This document shows, piece after piece, positions 36,762 through 45,765 of a stretch of DNA of 51,717 nucleotides; within the stretch, counting starts at the first letter, position 1, and each line of letters opens with the position of its first letter. The notes under the pieces are model-generated. The model saw only the letters and a program-made list of their open reading frames with translations, was not told where the DNA came from and made no database searches. The translations under genes and the position numbers were made by a program. Source of the stretch: Gammaproteobacteria bacterium (GTDB taxonomy: Bacteria > Pseudomonadota > Gammaproteobacteria > Enterobacterales > GCA-2746155); NCBI GenBank assembly GCA_030589945.1, contig JAUUZN010000008.1, positions 1-51,717 of the forward strand, in the 5' to 3' direction.

Positions 36762-36992
36762 CTAGGCTAACAAATCAAGCAAGGTACCTACCTGCTTGTT
36801 TTCAACTTCAATAATTTTTGCGCCAGCACTTGCCTGTTGCTCAGCAACCTTTAAATCGACTAACGCAGGAATAAGATCGTCTGGAGAGCCTTCAATACTG
36901 CTTCTAGCAATTTTGCTGGCGCTCGCTTCGATACGTTCTTTAGCATTGAGGAAAACCTGAATGCCCGATGTTGTTGCTGAATTAATTTCCAT
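36762..36992 (-). CDS. Small hypothetical protein with flagellar-rod-like ends
   Basis: The 76-residue protein has MEINSATTSGIQVFLNAKERIEASASKIA at the front and LVDLKVAEQQASAGAKIIEVENKQVGTLLDLLA at the back. This resembles the N- and C-terminal coiled pieces of FlgC-like rod or hook proteins joined without the middle domain. I do not know its function. It is likely to form a helical hairpin. It lies next to the SprA-like gene on the same strand. Confidence 0.65.
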   Translation of the reverse strand: MEINSATTSGIQVFLNAKERIEASASKIARSSIEGSPDDLIPALVDLKVAEQQASAGAKIIEVENKQVGTLLDLLA

Positions 36993-37134
36993 ACGACTAC
37001 TGACCTAAAATCACATATTTAATTATTAATTGCCTATATTTTAAGCTATTTTGGAAAATTTTGCAGTAACTGTAGAGACTATATTGTTCTATCGGGGCAA
37101 TTTGATATAACTAAATGATAGGTTGTTTGCTCTT

Positions 37135-38049
37135 TTATAACGTTTTTATTCCAATTGTGCCGGGATGTGACGGACCTTTAGGGATCTGTCGTTCTCCCGC
37201 CCAAGCATGGCCGTATATGACTTCCCAGCTTGTGGGTAGCTCATTTTCAGCTGTTTTGTGTTGATTATAGGCTTGCTCATAGGTCTGCCATAGATCCTTG
37301 CCAGTCATGTTACGCGTTCGACCCGCATTCATATTTGTCTCGCCCATAGCCTTTAAATCGGCATGTACCTGTGCCACTGAGCAATAGTTCATGGTAATGG
37401 TCTCACTGTCCATGACCGTACCGCCAAACCCTGATTTAGTTAAACTGTCGCCAATATCATGCATGTCTAGAAATCTGTTTACTCGGACATGATTGCTATT
37501 TTTTCCCAGTGCATCCTTACCCTGCGCAATGGCCCAACTTTGGCGCATCTCTTTGAGAGTATCCGGACCGAAACTAGTAAAGATTAATAACCCACCTGGT
37601 TTTATGATGCGATTAAGTTCTCTAAATGCCGTATCAGGATTATCTAACCAGTAGAGCATCAAATTAGAATAGATGAGGTCGAAGGAGTTGTCAGCAAAGG
37701 GTAGCTTCTCTGCATCTGCGCAAGTATAGCGTTCCTTATTCGTCCATTTTTTCAACCAGTTTCCATTTGATTGAGCGACCGATAACATCTGCCAAGCTAG
37801 ATCGACCCCGAGTACCTTTGACTTCTTAAAGTGCTGTTGTAATTGCCGAGTAAACTTACCCGTTGAACAACCGAGATCGAGTATTAATTCTGGTTTTATT
37901 TTTACATAATCTAGCCGCTCAACAAGACGCTCTCCAATAAGATGTTGAAGTTGAGCGTGTTGATCAAAACTCTGCGCTGCCCGGTTAAAAGACCGTGCAA
38001 TATTTGCTTTGTTTATGTCAAATGGATTTACGGGTTGATCACTCATCAT
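37135..38049 (-). CDS. bioC: Malonyl-ACP O-methyltransferase BioC
   Basis: The 304-residue protein is a class I SAM methyltransferase with the BioC start ANIARSFNRAAQSFDQHAQLQ, motif I LILDLGCSTGKFTRQL, and LIYSNLMLYWLDNPDTAFRELNRIIKPGGLLIFTSFGPDTLKEMRQSW, which is diagnostic of BioC. It methylates the free carboxyl of malonyl-ACP to start biotin synthesis. Here it is slightly longer than E. coli BioC (251). It diverges from comF and is not in a bio cluster within the window. Confidence 0.92.
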   Translation of the reverse strand: MMSDQPVNPFDINKANIARSFNRAAQSFDQHAQLQHLIGERLVERLDYVKIKPELILDLGCSTGKFTRQLQQHFKKSKVLGVDLAWQMLSVAQSNGNWLKKWTNKERYTCADAEKLPFADNSFDLIYSNLMLYWLDNPDTAFRELNRIIKPGGLLIFTSFGPDTLKEMRQSWAIAQGKDALGKNSNHVRVNRFLDMHDIGDSLTKSGFGGTVMDSETITMNYCSVAQVHADLKAMGETNMNAGRTRNMTGKDLWQTYEQAYNQHKTAENELPTSWEVIYGHAWAGERQIPKGPSHPGTIGIKTL

Positions 38050-38147
38050 CAGCTTGTCTTTTATCAGTCGTAAGGGTGGAGTTAATCTCTATTCATTTTA
38101 TTGTCTTCAGCCTATTATCTTTTATTCTAACCTGCTGAGACAAGGTT

Positions 38148-38936
38148 GTGGATTTTAACCCATTCCATCACATTTTAAATACTAACTTTTTATCTAAAGC
38201 TTCTTTTTTGATGACCCGATTAGATTTAAAACCCTTGGCGTATGATTTGTTCAGGCAAACTCTTGATCTGTTTTTACCTCTATCCTGCATTTTATGTAAC
38301 AGCAATACCATTCGACCCATTTCTTTGTGCCAAGGTTGTCAAAATAAAATAATCTCTGCAGAGAAGATTCCTGAGAAGACAATAATCTCAGCCATGAAAT
38401 CAAAGCCCTCATGGCAAAAAATACGCTACCTTGGAAATTATAATGCCGAGTTGCGCGAATTAATTTTGGCCGGCAAATTTCAAGATAATCTTGCCGCATT
38501 AAAAACCCTGGGACAACTCTTTGCACAAAATATCTGTATAGAGGGCTACGACCCAGAGCTTGTATTAATCCCTGTGCCTCTTCATAGAAATCGACTTAAA
38601 AGTCGAGGTTACAATCAAGCCTATGAAATAGCTCTGCCTCTTGCTAAACAATTGGGTTTAAAAATTAACAGACAATGTGTTGAGCGCCATATAGAAGCAA
38701 AAACACAACATTTTTTATCCCGTGAGCAAAGAATGCTCAACGCCAAAACTCTCTTTCAAACTACCGTCCATAAAACTAATTACTTTACTGATCCACTAAG
38801 GTTTGTTGTTCCAAAAAAGGTTGCCCTTATTGATGATATTTATACGACCGGTGCAACCATCGAAAGCCTGAGCAACTGTTTGTCGGCAGCCGGTGCAGAA
38901 GTTATTGAAGTTTGGATAATTGCAACGACCTTATGA
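38148..38936 (+). CDS. comF: ComF family amidophosphoribosyltransferase-like protein
   Basis: The 262-residue frame has a Cys cluster CILCNSNTIRPISLCQGC near residue 48, the RSRGYNQA-like segment LKSRGYNQAYEIALPLA, and the PRPP-binding VALIDDIYTTGATIESL near the C-terminus. ComF (GntX) proteins are linked to DNA uptake or use of DNA as nutrient. The first codon of the open frame is GTG at 38148 with no good ribosome binding site; ATG 38211 is an alternative that would give 241 residues, closer to the usual size. Confidence 0.88.
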   Translation: MDFNPFHHILNTNFLSKASFLMTRLDLKPLAYDLFRQTLDLFLPLSCILCNSNTIRPISLCQGCQNKIISAEKIPEKTIISAMKSKPSWQKIRYLGNYNAELRELILAGKFQDNLAALKTLGQLFAQNICIEGYDPELVLIPVPLHRNRLKSRGYNQAYEIALPLAKQLGLKINRQCVERHIEAKTQHFLSREQRMLNAKTLFQTTVHKTNYFTDPLRFVVPKKVALIDDIYTTGATIESLSNCLSAAGAEVIEVWIIATTL

Positions 38937-39021
38937 AGGACATCAGGTATACTCATCATCAACCAGATTGATTACATTCAATTAATAACAACCGAATAAT
39001 AAATACAAAGAAACAGCTTCA

Positions 39022-40359
39022 ATGAAACGATTTATACCTCAAAGAGATCGCAGACGACAAGTCATGGCAATATCGATACCGATTATTGGCGCAATGATCT
39101 CTCAAAATATTCTAAATCTTGTTGATTCCGCTATGGTGGCTCACCTTGGCTCACCTGCTATGGCAGCCGTAGGAATTAGTAGCTTTTTAAACTTTATGGC
39201 GGTTGCAATCTTTATGGGACTTGCCACCGGTGTACAGGTCATCGTTGCCAGACGCATTGGTGAAGAGCGAGAACATGAAGCCGCTATTCCACTGAACGGC
39301 GCCCTGTTACTTAATTTATTATTTGCACTACCCGTTTCAATATTACTCTTTTATACCGCTCCTCAGTCATTGTCGTTGATCATTAGTGATCCTGCGGTTG
39401 TCGCTGAAGCTGTTCCCTATATGGAAATGCGTCTTTTAGGCGTTCTTGCCATTGCTAGTAATTTTTGTTTTAGAGGGTTTTGGAGTGGCATCAAAAAGAC
39501 TCAGTACTATATGTGGGTCCTTTTTGGTATTCATGCCCTTAATATTTTGCTGAACTATACGCTGATTTACGGCAACTTTGGTTTTCCAGAAATGGGTGTC
39601 AAAGGCGCTGGCCTTGGCACAACGATTTCAATGATCGTCGGTACTATTTGTCATTTCACACTGTGTCTTTATAAGGGCAAAAAATACGGCTTCATGCACG
39701 GCTTACCGTCAATGGAATCGATCCGCAACATTGTTAAATTGTCAGTTCCTGCGTCTATGCAGCAGTTTTTCTTTGCTGCAGGCTTCACGACTCTTTTCTG
39801 GATTATCAGTAAGATTGGTACCGATTCTTTAGCGGCGGCCAATGTATTAACTAATTTAACATTGGTTGCATATCTTCCTTGCATTGCCTTTGGTATGAGC
39901 GCATCAACACTGGTGTCAGAAGCCCTTGGCCGGAAAAATTCTGAGGATGCTTATCAATGGGGATGGGACGTTTCAACCATAGCAATGGTTGCCATTACGC
40001 TCATTGCAATTCCACTATTTTTATTCTCTGAACCGATTTTATCAATATTTCTCGTGGAGGCTGATGCACTTGCAATTGCGCAAACCCCGCTCAAAATTGT
40101 TGCCATTGGTTTGCCCCTCGAAGCCCTTGGCATGGTAATGATGAGCGCATTAATGGGGGCTGGTGCTACAAAGGTTGTGATGAAGGTCTCAATGGGTATG
40201 CAATGGCTCATCTTTCTACCTGTAGCTTGGTTTATTGGACCCGTATTTGGTTATAGCCTCAGCATGATTTGGCTTGCACAGGCCGTTTATCGCGTGTCCC
40301 AGTCCATCGTTTATGCAAAATTATGGAGCAATAAACAGTGGGCCAACATCAATGTCTGA
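39022..40359 (+). CDS. MATE-family multidrug/cation efflux transporter
   Basis: The 445-residue protein has about twelve hydrophobic segments and the MATE pattern: IPIIGAMISQNILNLVDSAMVAHLGSPAMAAVG at the start, with PVSIL and ASNFCFRGFWSGIKKTQYYM in the first half and ALMGAGATK in the second. These Na+- or H+-driven exporters remove cationic drugs. The substrate is unknown. It overlaps the srkA start by 8 bases and probably shares an operon with it and rsmE. Confidence 0.9.
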   Translation: MKRFIPQRDRRRQVMAISIPIIGAMISQNILNLVDSAMVAHLGSPAMAAVGISSFLNFMAVAIFMGLATGVQVIVARRIGEEREHEAAIPLNGALLLNLLFALPVSILLFYTAPQSLSLIISDPAVVAEAVPYMEMRLLGVLAIASNFCFRGFWSGIKKTQYYMWVLFGIHALNILLNYTLIYGNFGFPEMGVKGAGLGTTISMIVGTICHFTLCLYKGKKYGFMHGLPSMESIRNIVKLSVPASMQQFFFAAGFTTLFWIISKIGTDSLAAANVLTNLTLVAYLPCIAFGMSASTLVSEALGRKNSEDAYQWGWDVSTIAMVAITLIAIPLFLFSEPILSIFLVEADALAIAQTPLKIVAIGLPLEALGMVMMSALMGAGATKVVMKVSMGMQWLIFLPVAWFIGPVFGYSLSMIWLAQAVYRVSQSIVYAKLWSNKQWANINV

Positions 40360-41350
40360 TCAGGATTATTATAAGCTCACTCCCGACACTGTTCTCGATG
40401 CAATAGAATCCATTGGTATTGAACTCGATGGTTCAATGTTGACGCTTAATTCCTATGAAAATAGGGTCTATCGTGTCATTGATGTTGATGGTAAAAAATT
40501 GGTGGCTAAATTTTACCGGCCTAATCGTTGGAGTGATGAGGAAATCCTCGAAGAACACCAATTTTCACAAGAGCTCGCTGACGCAGAAATACCCGTTGTT
40601 CCACCGTTAAAGTTAGTTAATGATGAAACCATTATGCGTTGGAACAATTTTCGTTTTAGCCTATTTGATTGTCATGGTGGTCGAGCACCAGAGCTTGATG
40701 ATGAAGATCATTTGATGTGGCTTGGGCGCTATATGGCTCGTATTCATAATATTGGTGCAATTAAAAAATTCGAACATCGACCGACTATCGACTGCCAATC
40801 TTTTGGTTATGATAGCTTAACGTTTTTAAGTGACAGCCCTTACATTCCCGATTCACTGAAACCTGCCTATGAAGCCATTGCCAAACATGTGCTAGATGCA
40901 TCACAGGAGGTTTTTGATAGGCATCAAAACGTTGAACATATTCGACTTCATTGCGATTGTCACCCCGGCAATATTTTGTGGACAGATGACGGACCCCATA
41001 TTGTCGATCTGGATGACAGTCGTAACGGACCGGCTATTCAAGACATATGGATGTTGTTAGGTGGCGATGCCGAAACGATGAACCATCGGTTAGATCTAAT
41101 ATTAGAAGGTTATGAAGAGTTTCGTGATTTTGATTCATTGGAACTCGCATTAATTGAACCTTTGCGCTCCCTTAGAATGATTCATTATTCAGCTTGGCTG
41201 GCACGTCGTTGGGAAGATCCGAGTTTTCAACATCACTTTCCTTGGTTTGCTGAACAAAAATATTGGGAAGGGCAGATCCTTGGTTTAAAAGAGCAACTCT
41301 CGGCAATTAATGAGCCGCCCGTTAAAAAGATAGTTAGTGGAAATTACTAG
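40352..41350 (+). CDS. srkA: Stress response kinase A (YihE family)
   Basis: The start is ATG 40352 (a TTG-started frame reaches 78 bases further into the MATE gene and is unlikely). The 332-residue protein has the SrkA start YYKLTPDTVLDAIES and LNSYENRVYRV, and the kinase core IRLHCDCHPGNILWTDDGPHIVDLDDSRNGPAIQDIWMLL, where the two Asp are catalytic. SrkA is a Ser/Thr kinase that counters stress-induced programmed death in E. coli. It overlaps the MATE stop. Confidence 0.93.
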   Translation: MSDQDYYKLTPDTVLDAIESIGIELDGSMLTLNSYENRVYRVIDVDGKKLVAKFYRPNRWSDEEILEEHQFSQELADAEIPVVPPLKLVNDETIMRWNNFRFSLFDCHGGRAPELDDEDHLMWLGRYMARIHNIGAIKKFEHRPTIDCQSFGYDSLTFLSDSPYIPDSLKPAYEAIAKHVLDASQEVFDRHQNVEHIRLHCDCHPGNILWTDDGPHIVDLDDSRNGPAIQDIWMLLGGDAETMNHRLDLILEGYEEFRDFDSLELALIEPLRSLRMIHYSAWLARRWEDPSFQHHFPWFAEQKYWEGQILGLKEQLSAINEPPVKKIVSGNY

Positions 41351-41367
41351 ACACTTTATGGATAAAT

Positions 41368-42090
41368 ATGAGTTTACCTCGCTTTTACCAAAAGATTGAA
41401 CTTTCAATTGATGCATCAGTGAACCTCGATAAGGATGCTTCACACCATCTTTGTAAAGTACTTCGGCTCAAGGTGGAAGATGAGGTTGTATTGTTTAATG
41501 GCGATGGTTGCAATTATCTCGCTAGGATTTCATCAACGGGTAAAACCGTCATCGTGGACATTAAAAGCCGTCATTGTGTCGAAACAAAATCCCCCATTCT
41601 AATTCATCTTGGTCAATGCATCTCAAAAAATGAACGTATGGACTTCACCATACAAAAATCCGTTGAACTGGGCGTGCATCAAATAACGCCATTGATCAGC
41701 GAACGGGTCCAATTTCGTTTTGATGAAAAAAGAAAGCAAAAAAAACTCAATCATTGGCGAAAAATCATCATTTCTGCCTGTGAGCAATCCGGCAGAACTG
41801 ACATACCTGAACTGAACGAACCTGTACCGATTGAAGAGTGGCTCGATAATGAGCAAACCATGACTCTTTTGTTTGACCCAAATAGCCAGACGCGACTTAA
41901 GGATCTGCAAACACTCTCTTCAGTTAGGATTTTGATAGGTCCTGAGGGTGGTTTCAGCGCAGAGGAAATAACAATGGCGAAGCAATCTGTTCACTATAAA
42001 GCCATTAGTCTTGGTCCTCGGATATTACGTACTGAAACAGCAGGGCTCGCCATAGTTAGTGTCTTGCAGTCGCGTTTTGGTGATCTTTAA
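41368..42090 (+). CDS. rsmE: 16S rRNA (uracil1498-N3)-methyltransferase
   Basis: The 240-residue SPOUT methyltransferase has the N-terminal PUA-like part, the ISKNERMDFTIQKSVELGV segment, and the knot motif RILIGPEGGFSAEEI and LGPRILRTETAGLAIVS. It methylates U1498 of 16S rRNA. It is 17 bases after srkA, and the glnA control region follows. Confidence 0.96.
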   Translation: MSLPRFYQKIELSIDASVNLDKDASHHLCKVLRLKVEDEVVLFNGDGCNYLARISSTGKTVIVDIKSRHCVETKSPILIHLGQCISKNERMDFTIQKSVELGVHQITPLISERVQFRFDEKRKQKKLNHWRKIIISACEQSGRTDIPELNEPVPIEEWLDNEQTMTLLFDPNSQTRLKDLQTLSSVRILIGPEGGFSAEEITMAKQSVHYKAISLGPRILRTETAGLAIVSVLQSRFGDL

Positions 42091-42110
42091 AAATTCTTTT
42101 TAGGCTGTTT

Positions 42111-42158
42111 TGTAACAAATTGGTGCAATTGTTTTCAATTTCGCACAGGTATAGTGCA
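42111..42158 (+). promoter_or_regulatory. Two NtrC-binding sites upstream of glnA
   Basis: TGTAACAAATTGGTGCA (42111-42127) matches the NtrC consensus TGCACC-N4-TGGTGCA at 11 of 13 fixed positions. CGCACAGGTATAGTGCA (42142-42158) has the half-site pair GCAC-N7-GTGC. Centres are 31 bases apart, about three helical turns, so bound dimers could sit on one face of the DNA as an enhancer. They lie about 100-140 bases upstream of the sigma-54 promoter. Confidence 0.8.
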
Positions 42159-42252
42159 ACAATGTCTTCGGATTTAAGACAACATATAACTATTTTATAC
42201 TCTACATTTCTAAGTCACTGTTATTCATAGCTATTTGCTAATTCTTATTTGA

Positions 42253-42268
42253 TGGCACAGCTATTGCA
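42253..42268 (+). promoter_or_regulatory. Sigma-54 promoter of glnA
   Basis: TGGCAC-N5-TTGCA matches the -24/-12 consensus of sigma-54 promoters at every conserved position. Transcription would start near 42280, about 60 bases before the glnA ATG. It would be activated by phosphorylated NtrC from the upstream sites. Confidence 0.92.
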
Positions 42269-42342
42269 ATTCTATCTGTATTAGCTTTTCTTGTATTAAA
42301 GCATTGTAATTTTAATTGAAACCGCCAACTGGAGAACACATT

Positions 42343-43767
42343 ATGTCTGAACAAAACATGTCTGAAGAAAATTTATTTGATCTGATGAAAGATAAAAAAG
42401 TCCGTTACGTCGACTTAAGATTTACTGACACCAAAGGAAAGGAGCAACATGTCACTATTCCTGCAAAGTTAGTCGATTCAGAAATGCTTGCCGAAGGAAA
42501 AATGTTTGATGGATCATCCATTGAAGGTTGGAAGGGCATTAATGAATCTGACATGGTATTGATGCCCGATGCGTCAACTGCAGTGATCGACCCCTTCTGT
42601 GAAGAAATAACCATGAACCTTCGTTGCGACATTCTTGAACCCACGACAATGGTCGGTTATGAACGTGACCCTCGCTCTGTAGCTCACCGTGCTGAAGAGT
42701 ATTTAAAATCAACCGGTATTGGTGATACAGCGTATTTTGGACCGGAGCCTGAATTCTTTATTTTTGACGATGTGAAATTTGGCAATGAAATGAAAGGTAG
42801 CTTTTATTCTGTTGATTCAGAAGAAGCCGAATGGAACTCCAGTACAAGTTATGAAGCTGGAAACACCGGTCATAGACCTCGGGTTAAAGGCGGCTACTTC
42901 CCAGTGCCTCCCGTTGATTCGTCGCAGGATTTACGTTCAGCCATGTGCTCGACGATGGAAGACATGGGACTGGTTATTGAAGCCCATCACCATGAAGTTG
43001 CCACCTGTGGTCAGAACGAAATTGCTTGTCAGTTTAATACTCTTGTTAAAAAAGCTGATGAGGTTCAAATCTACAAATACGTGGTCCATAACGTAGCTCA
43101 CGCTTATGGCAAAACAGCAACCTTTATGCCTAAGCCTCTTGTTGGTGACAACGGAACAGGCATGCACGTTCATATGTCAATTAGCAAAGATGGCGTCAAC
43201 ACCTTTGCTGGCAACAAGTACGGCGGATTGTCTGAAACTGCACTGTTTTACATTGGTGGAATTATTAAGCATGCCCGTGCATTAAACGCCTTTACCAATG
43301 CATCGACAAATAGCTACAAGCGCCTTGTACCAGGTTTTGAAGCACCTGTAATGCTTGCATATTCAGCCCGTAACCGCTCTGCATCTATTCGAATTCCACA
43401 CGTGAATAGCGAAAGAGGTCGCAGAATTGAGTTACGTTTCCCTGATCCAACAGGCAACCCTTACCTGTCTTTTTCAGCCATGTTAATGGCCGGCCTTGAC
43501 GGTATTGCAAACAAAATTCATCCCGGTGATGCAATGGACAAAGATCTCTATGATCTACCCGCTGAAGAAGCTAAAGGCATTCCAACTGTTTCAAGCTCGT
43601 TCGAAATGGCTCTTGATGCACTTGATGCCGATAGAAGCTTTTTGACCGAAGGTGGTGTGTTTACCGATGACATGATTGATGCCTATATTGATCTAAAACG
43701 TGACGAGGTTGAACGACTCAATATGTCGACTCATCCGATAGAGTTTGATATGTATTATAGTGTGTGA
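42343..43767 (+). CDS. glnA: Glutamine synthetase type I
   Basis: The start is ATG 42343 preceded by GGAGA; a TTG 27 bases upstream is not needed. The 474-residue enzyme has the GS signatures [39 protein letters not shown], and [10 protein letters not shown]. The conserved adenylylation site is the Tyr in [16 protein letters not shown]. It makes glutamine from glutamate, ammonia and ATP and is the main assimilation step. It is regulated at the sigma-54/NtrC promoter upstream and ends with its own terminator before ntrBC. Confidence 0.98.
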   Translation: MSEQNMSEENLFDLMKDKKVRYVDLRFTDTKGKEQHVTIPAKLVDSEMLAEGKMFDGSSIEGWKGINESDMVLMPDASTAVIDPFCEEITMNLRCDILEPTTMVGYERDPRSVAHRAEEYLKSTGIGDTAYFGPEPEFFIFDDVKFGNEMKGSFYSVDSEEAEWNSSTSYEAGNTGHRPRVKGGYFPVPPVDSSQDLRSAMCSTMEDMGLVIEAHHHEVATCGQNEIACQFNTLVKKADEVQIYKYVVHNVAHAYGKTATFMPKPLVGDNGTGMHVHMSISKDGVNTFAGNKYGGLSETALFYIGGIIKHARALNAFTNASTNSYKRLVPGFEAPVMLAYSARNRSASIRIPHVNSERGRRIELRFPDPTGNPYLSFSAMLMAGLDGIANKIHPGDAMDKDLYDLPAEEAKGIPTVSSSFEMALDALDADRSFLTEGGVFTDDMIDAYIDLKRDEVERLNMSTHPIEFDMYYSV

Positions 43768-43791
43768 TCCTGGCGGTTTCTGCACTGTATA

Positions 43792-43818
43792 GCCCGGCGT
43801 GATGCCGGGCACCTTTTT
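43792..43818 (+). terminator. Terminator after glnA
   Basis: GCCCGGC (43792-43798) and GCCGGGC (43804-43810) form a 7-bp GC stem with a 5-base loop, followed by CCTTTTT. It lies 25 bases after the glnA stop. Confidence 0.92.
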
Positions 43819-44019
43819 AAAAGTATTACTGTCATTGCTCTCTTTGTATTGTGAGTACGGATACTAGTTTGTACAAAACCATTCTCTTTCAAAACTCCTT
43901 TTACGTTAACGCTATTTACCTTAAATGAATGTACTTACAAAACAATGAAGGCTAAAGTAGAGGAAGCATGAGTCAATCGAAGAATCGATAGACAGGCTGA
44001 ATAGGGAAAAGGTACAAAC

Positions 44020-44613
44020 ATGAATTCAGTTCTCAAATTATCTATTGTAGTAGCTTTACTCTTTATTCCTCTGTCGGCCAATTCGGGTTTTGCGACCGAA
44101 ACTACGGATAAAGTAGAAAAGACACAGACTGTAGAGAATAAAAAGGCTGTCAGCACAGGTGATAAAATTTATACCTGGGTTGATAACCGTGGTAACCGCA
44201 TATATTCAGACGTACCTCGTGAAGGTGCAGAAGAAATGAAAATTCAAAAGGGCACGGATTTTAAGTCTCCCACAGCACTAAAAAGCACTGTGGACCCAAT
44301 GATAAAGCTTGTCACTAAAGCGAACGTTTATAAAAAGATACAAATAGTTAGTCCTCCAAACGACGCAACAGTTCGTAACAACAACGGCTCTTTTCAAGTT
44401 GCGATCAGTACTAACCCAACTTTAAAATCGGGGGATAAGGTTAGACTTGAAATTGATGGCAGCTCTGTTCCTGAGTCAGGATCTACCATTTTCTCACTTA
44501 ATAATATTAATAGAGGAACACATGTTCTTGTTGCTTCAGTTGTCTCATCGGATGGAAAAGTACTTGTTACCAGTGAAGCGGTCACCATTCATCTGCACAG
44601 AAACTCTCGATAA
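44020..44613 (+). CDS. DUF4124 domain-containing exported protein
   Basis: The 197-residue product has a signal peptide (LKLSIVVALLFIPLSANSGFA) and a DUF4124 region, IYTWVDNRGNRIYSDVPREGAEE, typical of small envelope proteins of unknown role. The last half is a beta-rich domain resembling an Ig-like fold (IVSPPNDATVRNNNGSFQVAISTNP). Its place between glnA and ntrB is common in gammaproteobacteria, where a DUF4124 gene often lies in this gap, but no link to nitrogen control is known. Confidence 0.85.
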   Translation: MNSVLKLSIVVALLFIPLSANSGFATETTDKVEKTQTVENKKAVSTGDKIYTWVDNRGNRIYSDVPREGAEEMKIQKGTDFKSPTALKSTVDPMIKLVTKANVYKKIQIVSPPNDATVRNNNGSFQVAISTNPTLKSGDKVRLEIDGSSVPESGSTIFSLNNINRGTHVLVASVVSSDGKVLVTSEAVTIHLHRNSR

Positions 44614-44633
44614 GGCTGTTAATTTATATGCCT

Positions 44634-44650
44634 TGCACCGTTTTGGTGCA
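44634..44650 (+). promoter_or_regulatory. Perfect NtrC site upstream of ntrB
   Basis: TGCACCGTTTTGGTGCA is an exact match to the consensus TGCACC-N4-TGGTGCA. It ends 32 bases before the ntrB ATG. TACAAT at 44669-44674 is the nearest -10-like element, so NtrC bound here would lie across the -35 region and could repress ntrBC, as in the E. coli glnL promoter. Confidence 0.88.
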
Positions 44651-44682
44651 GCACATCATCAAATAAGCTACAATACTAGCTT

Positions 44683-45762
44683 ATGAATAACTCCACATTA
44701 AATACTGATTGGCTCTTTGATCAACTTCTGGTTGCAATACTGGTAGTCAATCGCGATCTAACAGTTGCTTGGTGTAACTCTTCGAGTGAAGAGTTATTGC
44801 GCCAATCAAAACGACAGCTCATCGGTTCCCATTTAAGCGAAGTACTCATAGATAGTGATTTTTCGGTCAAAGCCATAAGTGGTTCACTTCAATCTGGAAA
44901 CCCGTACCATCAACGCAATGCCAATATAACCCTCATCAATCAAGAACAAATTATGGCTGACATTTCGGTCAGCAGCCTTGAAATTGATGACGAACGTAAA
45001 CTACTGGTTGAAATAAGACAGTCTGATTATGATTATAAAATTGGCGTGGACTCCAGTGAATACAGTCAACATATCGCAGCGAGCGCTTTGGTTCGTGGTC
45101 TAGGGCATGAAATTAAAAACCCGCTAGGGGGTTTGAGAGGTGCCGCACAATTGCTCGCCATGGAACTTGATGATGCTGAATTAGAAGAATATACCGAGGT
45201 CATCATCAAGGAAGCTGATCGCTTAAGCAGCCTGGTTGATAGGATGATGGCTCCTAATAAGGTGGGCAAAAGAGAATTCACAAACATACATGAGGTCATT
45301 GAACGAGTACTCAATCTTTTGACCATTGAATCGGGTGATGAACTAAACATTATTCGTGACTATGATCCCAGTTTACCTGAAATCTTTGCCTCAGCGGATC
45401 AGTTGCAACAGGCCATGTTAAATATTGCCCAAAATGCCGTTCAGGCAATGGATGGGAGCGGTACTTTGACCATTAAAACACGTGTAGTCAGGCAGATGCT
45501 TTTAGGTGAAAAAATATGGCGTCTGGTGATGCGGATTGACATTATGGATGATGGCCCAGGGATACCCAAAAATCTTAAAGATAAACTGTTCATGCCGCTG
45601 GTCAGTGGTCGAGCGAATGGCACCGGTCTTGGACTTGGAATAGCACAAAGCTTGATTCAACAGCATGATGGACTGATTGAGTACCTCGACAAAAAACAAC
45701 AAACAACCTTTGCCATTCATTTGCCGATTACCGAGCAATCTAATCAATTCAGGGGAAATTAG
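44683..45762 (+). CDS. ntrB: Nitrogen regulation sensor kinase NtrB
   Basis: The 359-residue protein has a PAS domain (about 14-110), a HisKA dimerisation segment with the phosphorylated His142 in RGLGHEIKNPLGGLRGAAQL, and an ATPase domain with NIAQNAVQAM (N box), DDGPGIP (G1) and GTGLGLGIAQ (G2). It phosphorylates NtrC under nitrogen limitation and is held in phosphatase mode by GlnB. No ribosome binding site is obvious before its ATG. It is 3 bases before ntrC. Confidence 0.96.
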   Translation: MNNSTLNTDWLFDQLLVAILVVNRDLTVAWCNSSSEELLRQSKRQLIGSHLSEVLIDSDFSVKAISGSLQSGNPYHQRNANITLINQEQIMADISVSSLEIDDERKLLVEIRQSDYDYKIGVDSSEYSQHIAASALVRGLGHEIKNPLGGLRGAAQLLAMELDDAELEEYTEVIIKEADRLSSLVDRMMAPNKVGKREFTNIHEVIERVLNLLTIESGDELNIIRDYDPSLPEIFASADQLQQAMLNIAQNAVQAMDGSGTLTIKTRVVRQMLLGEKIWRLVMRIDIMDDGPGIPKNLKDKLFMPLVSGRANGTGLGLGIAQSLIQQHDGLIEYLDKKQQTTFAIHLPITEQSNQFRGN

Positions 45763-45765
45763 CCT

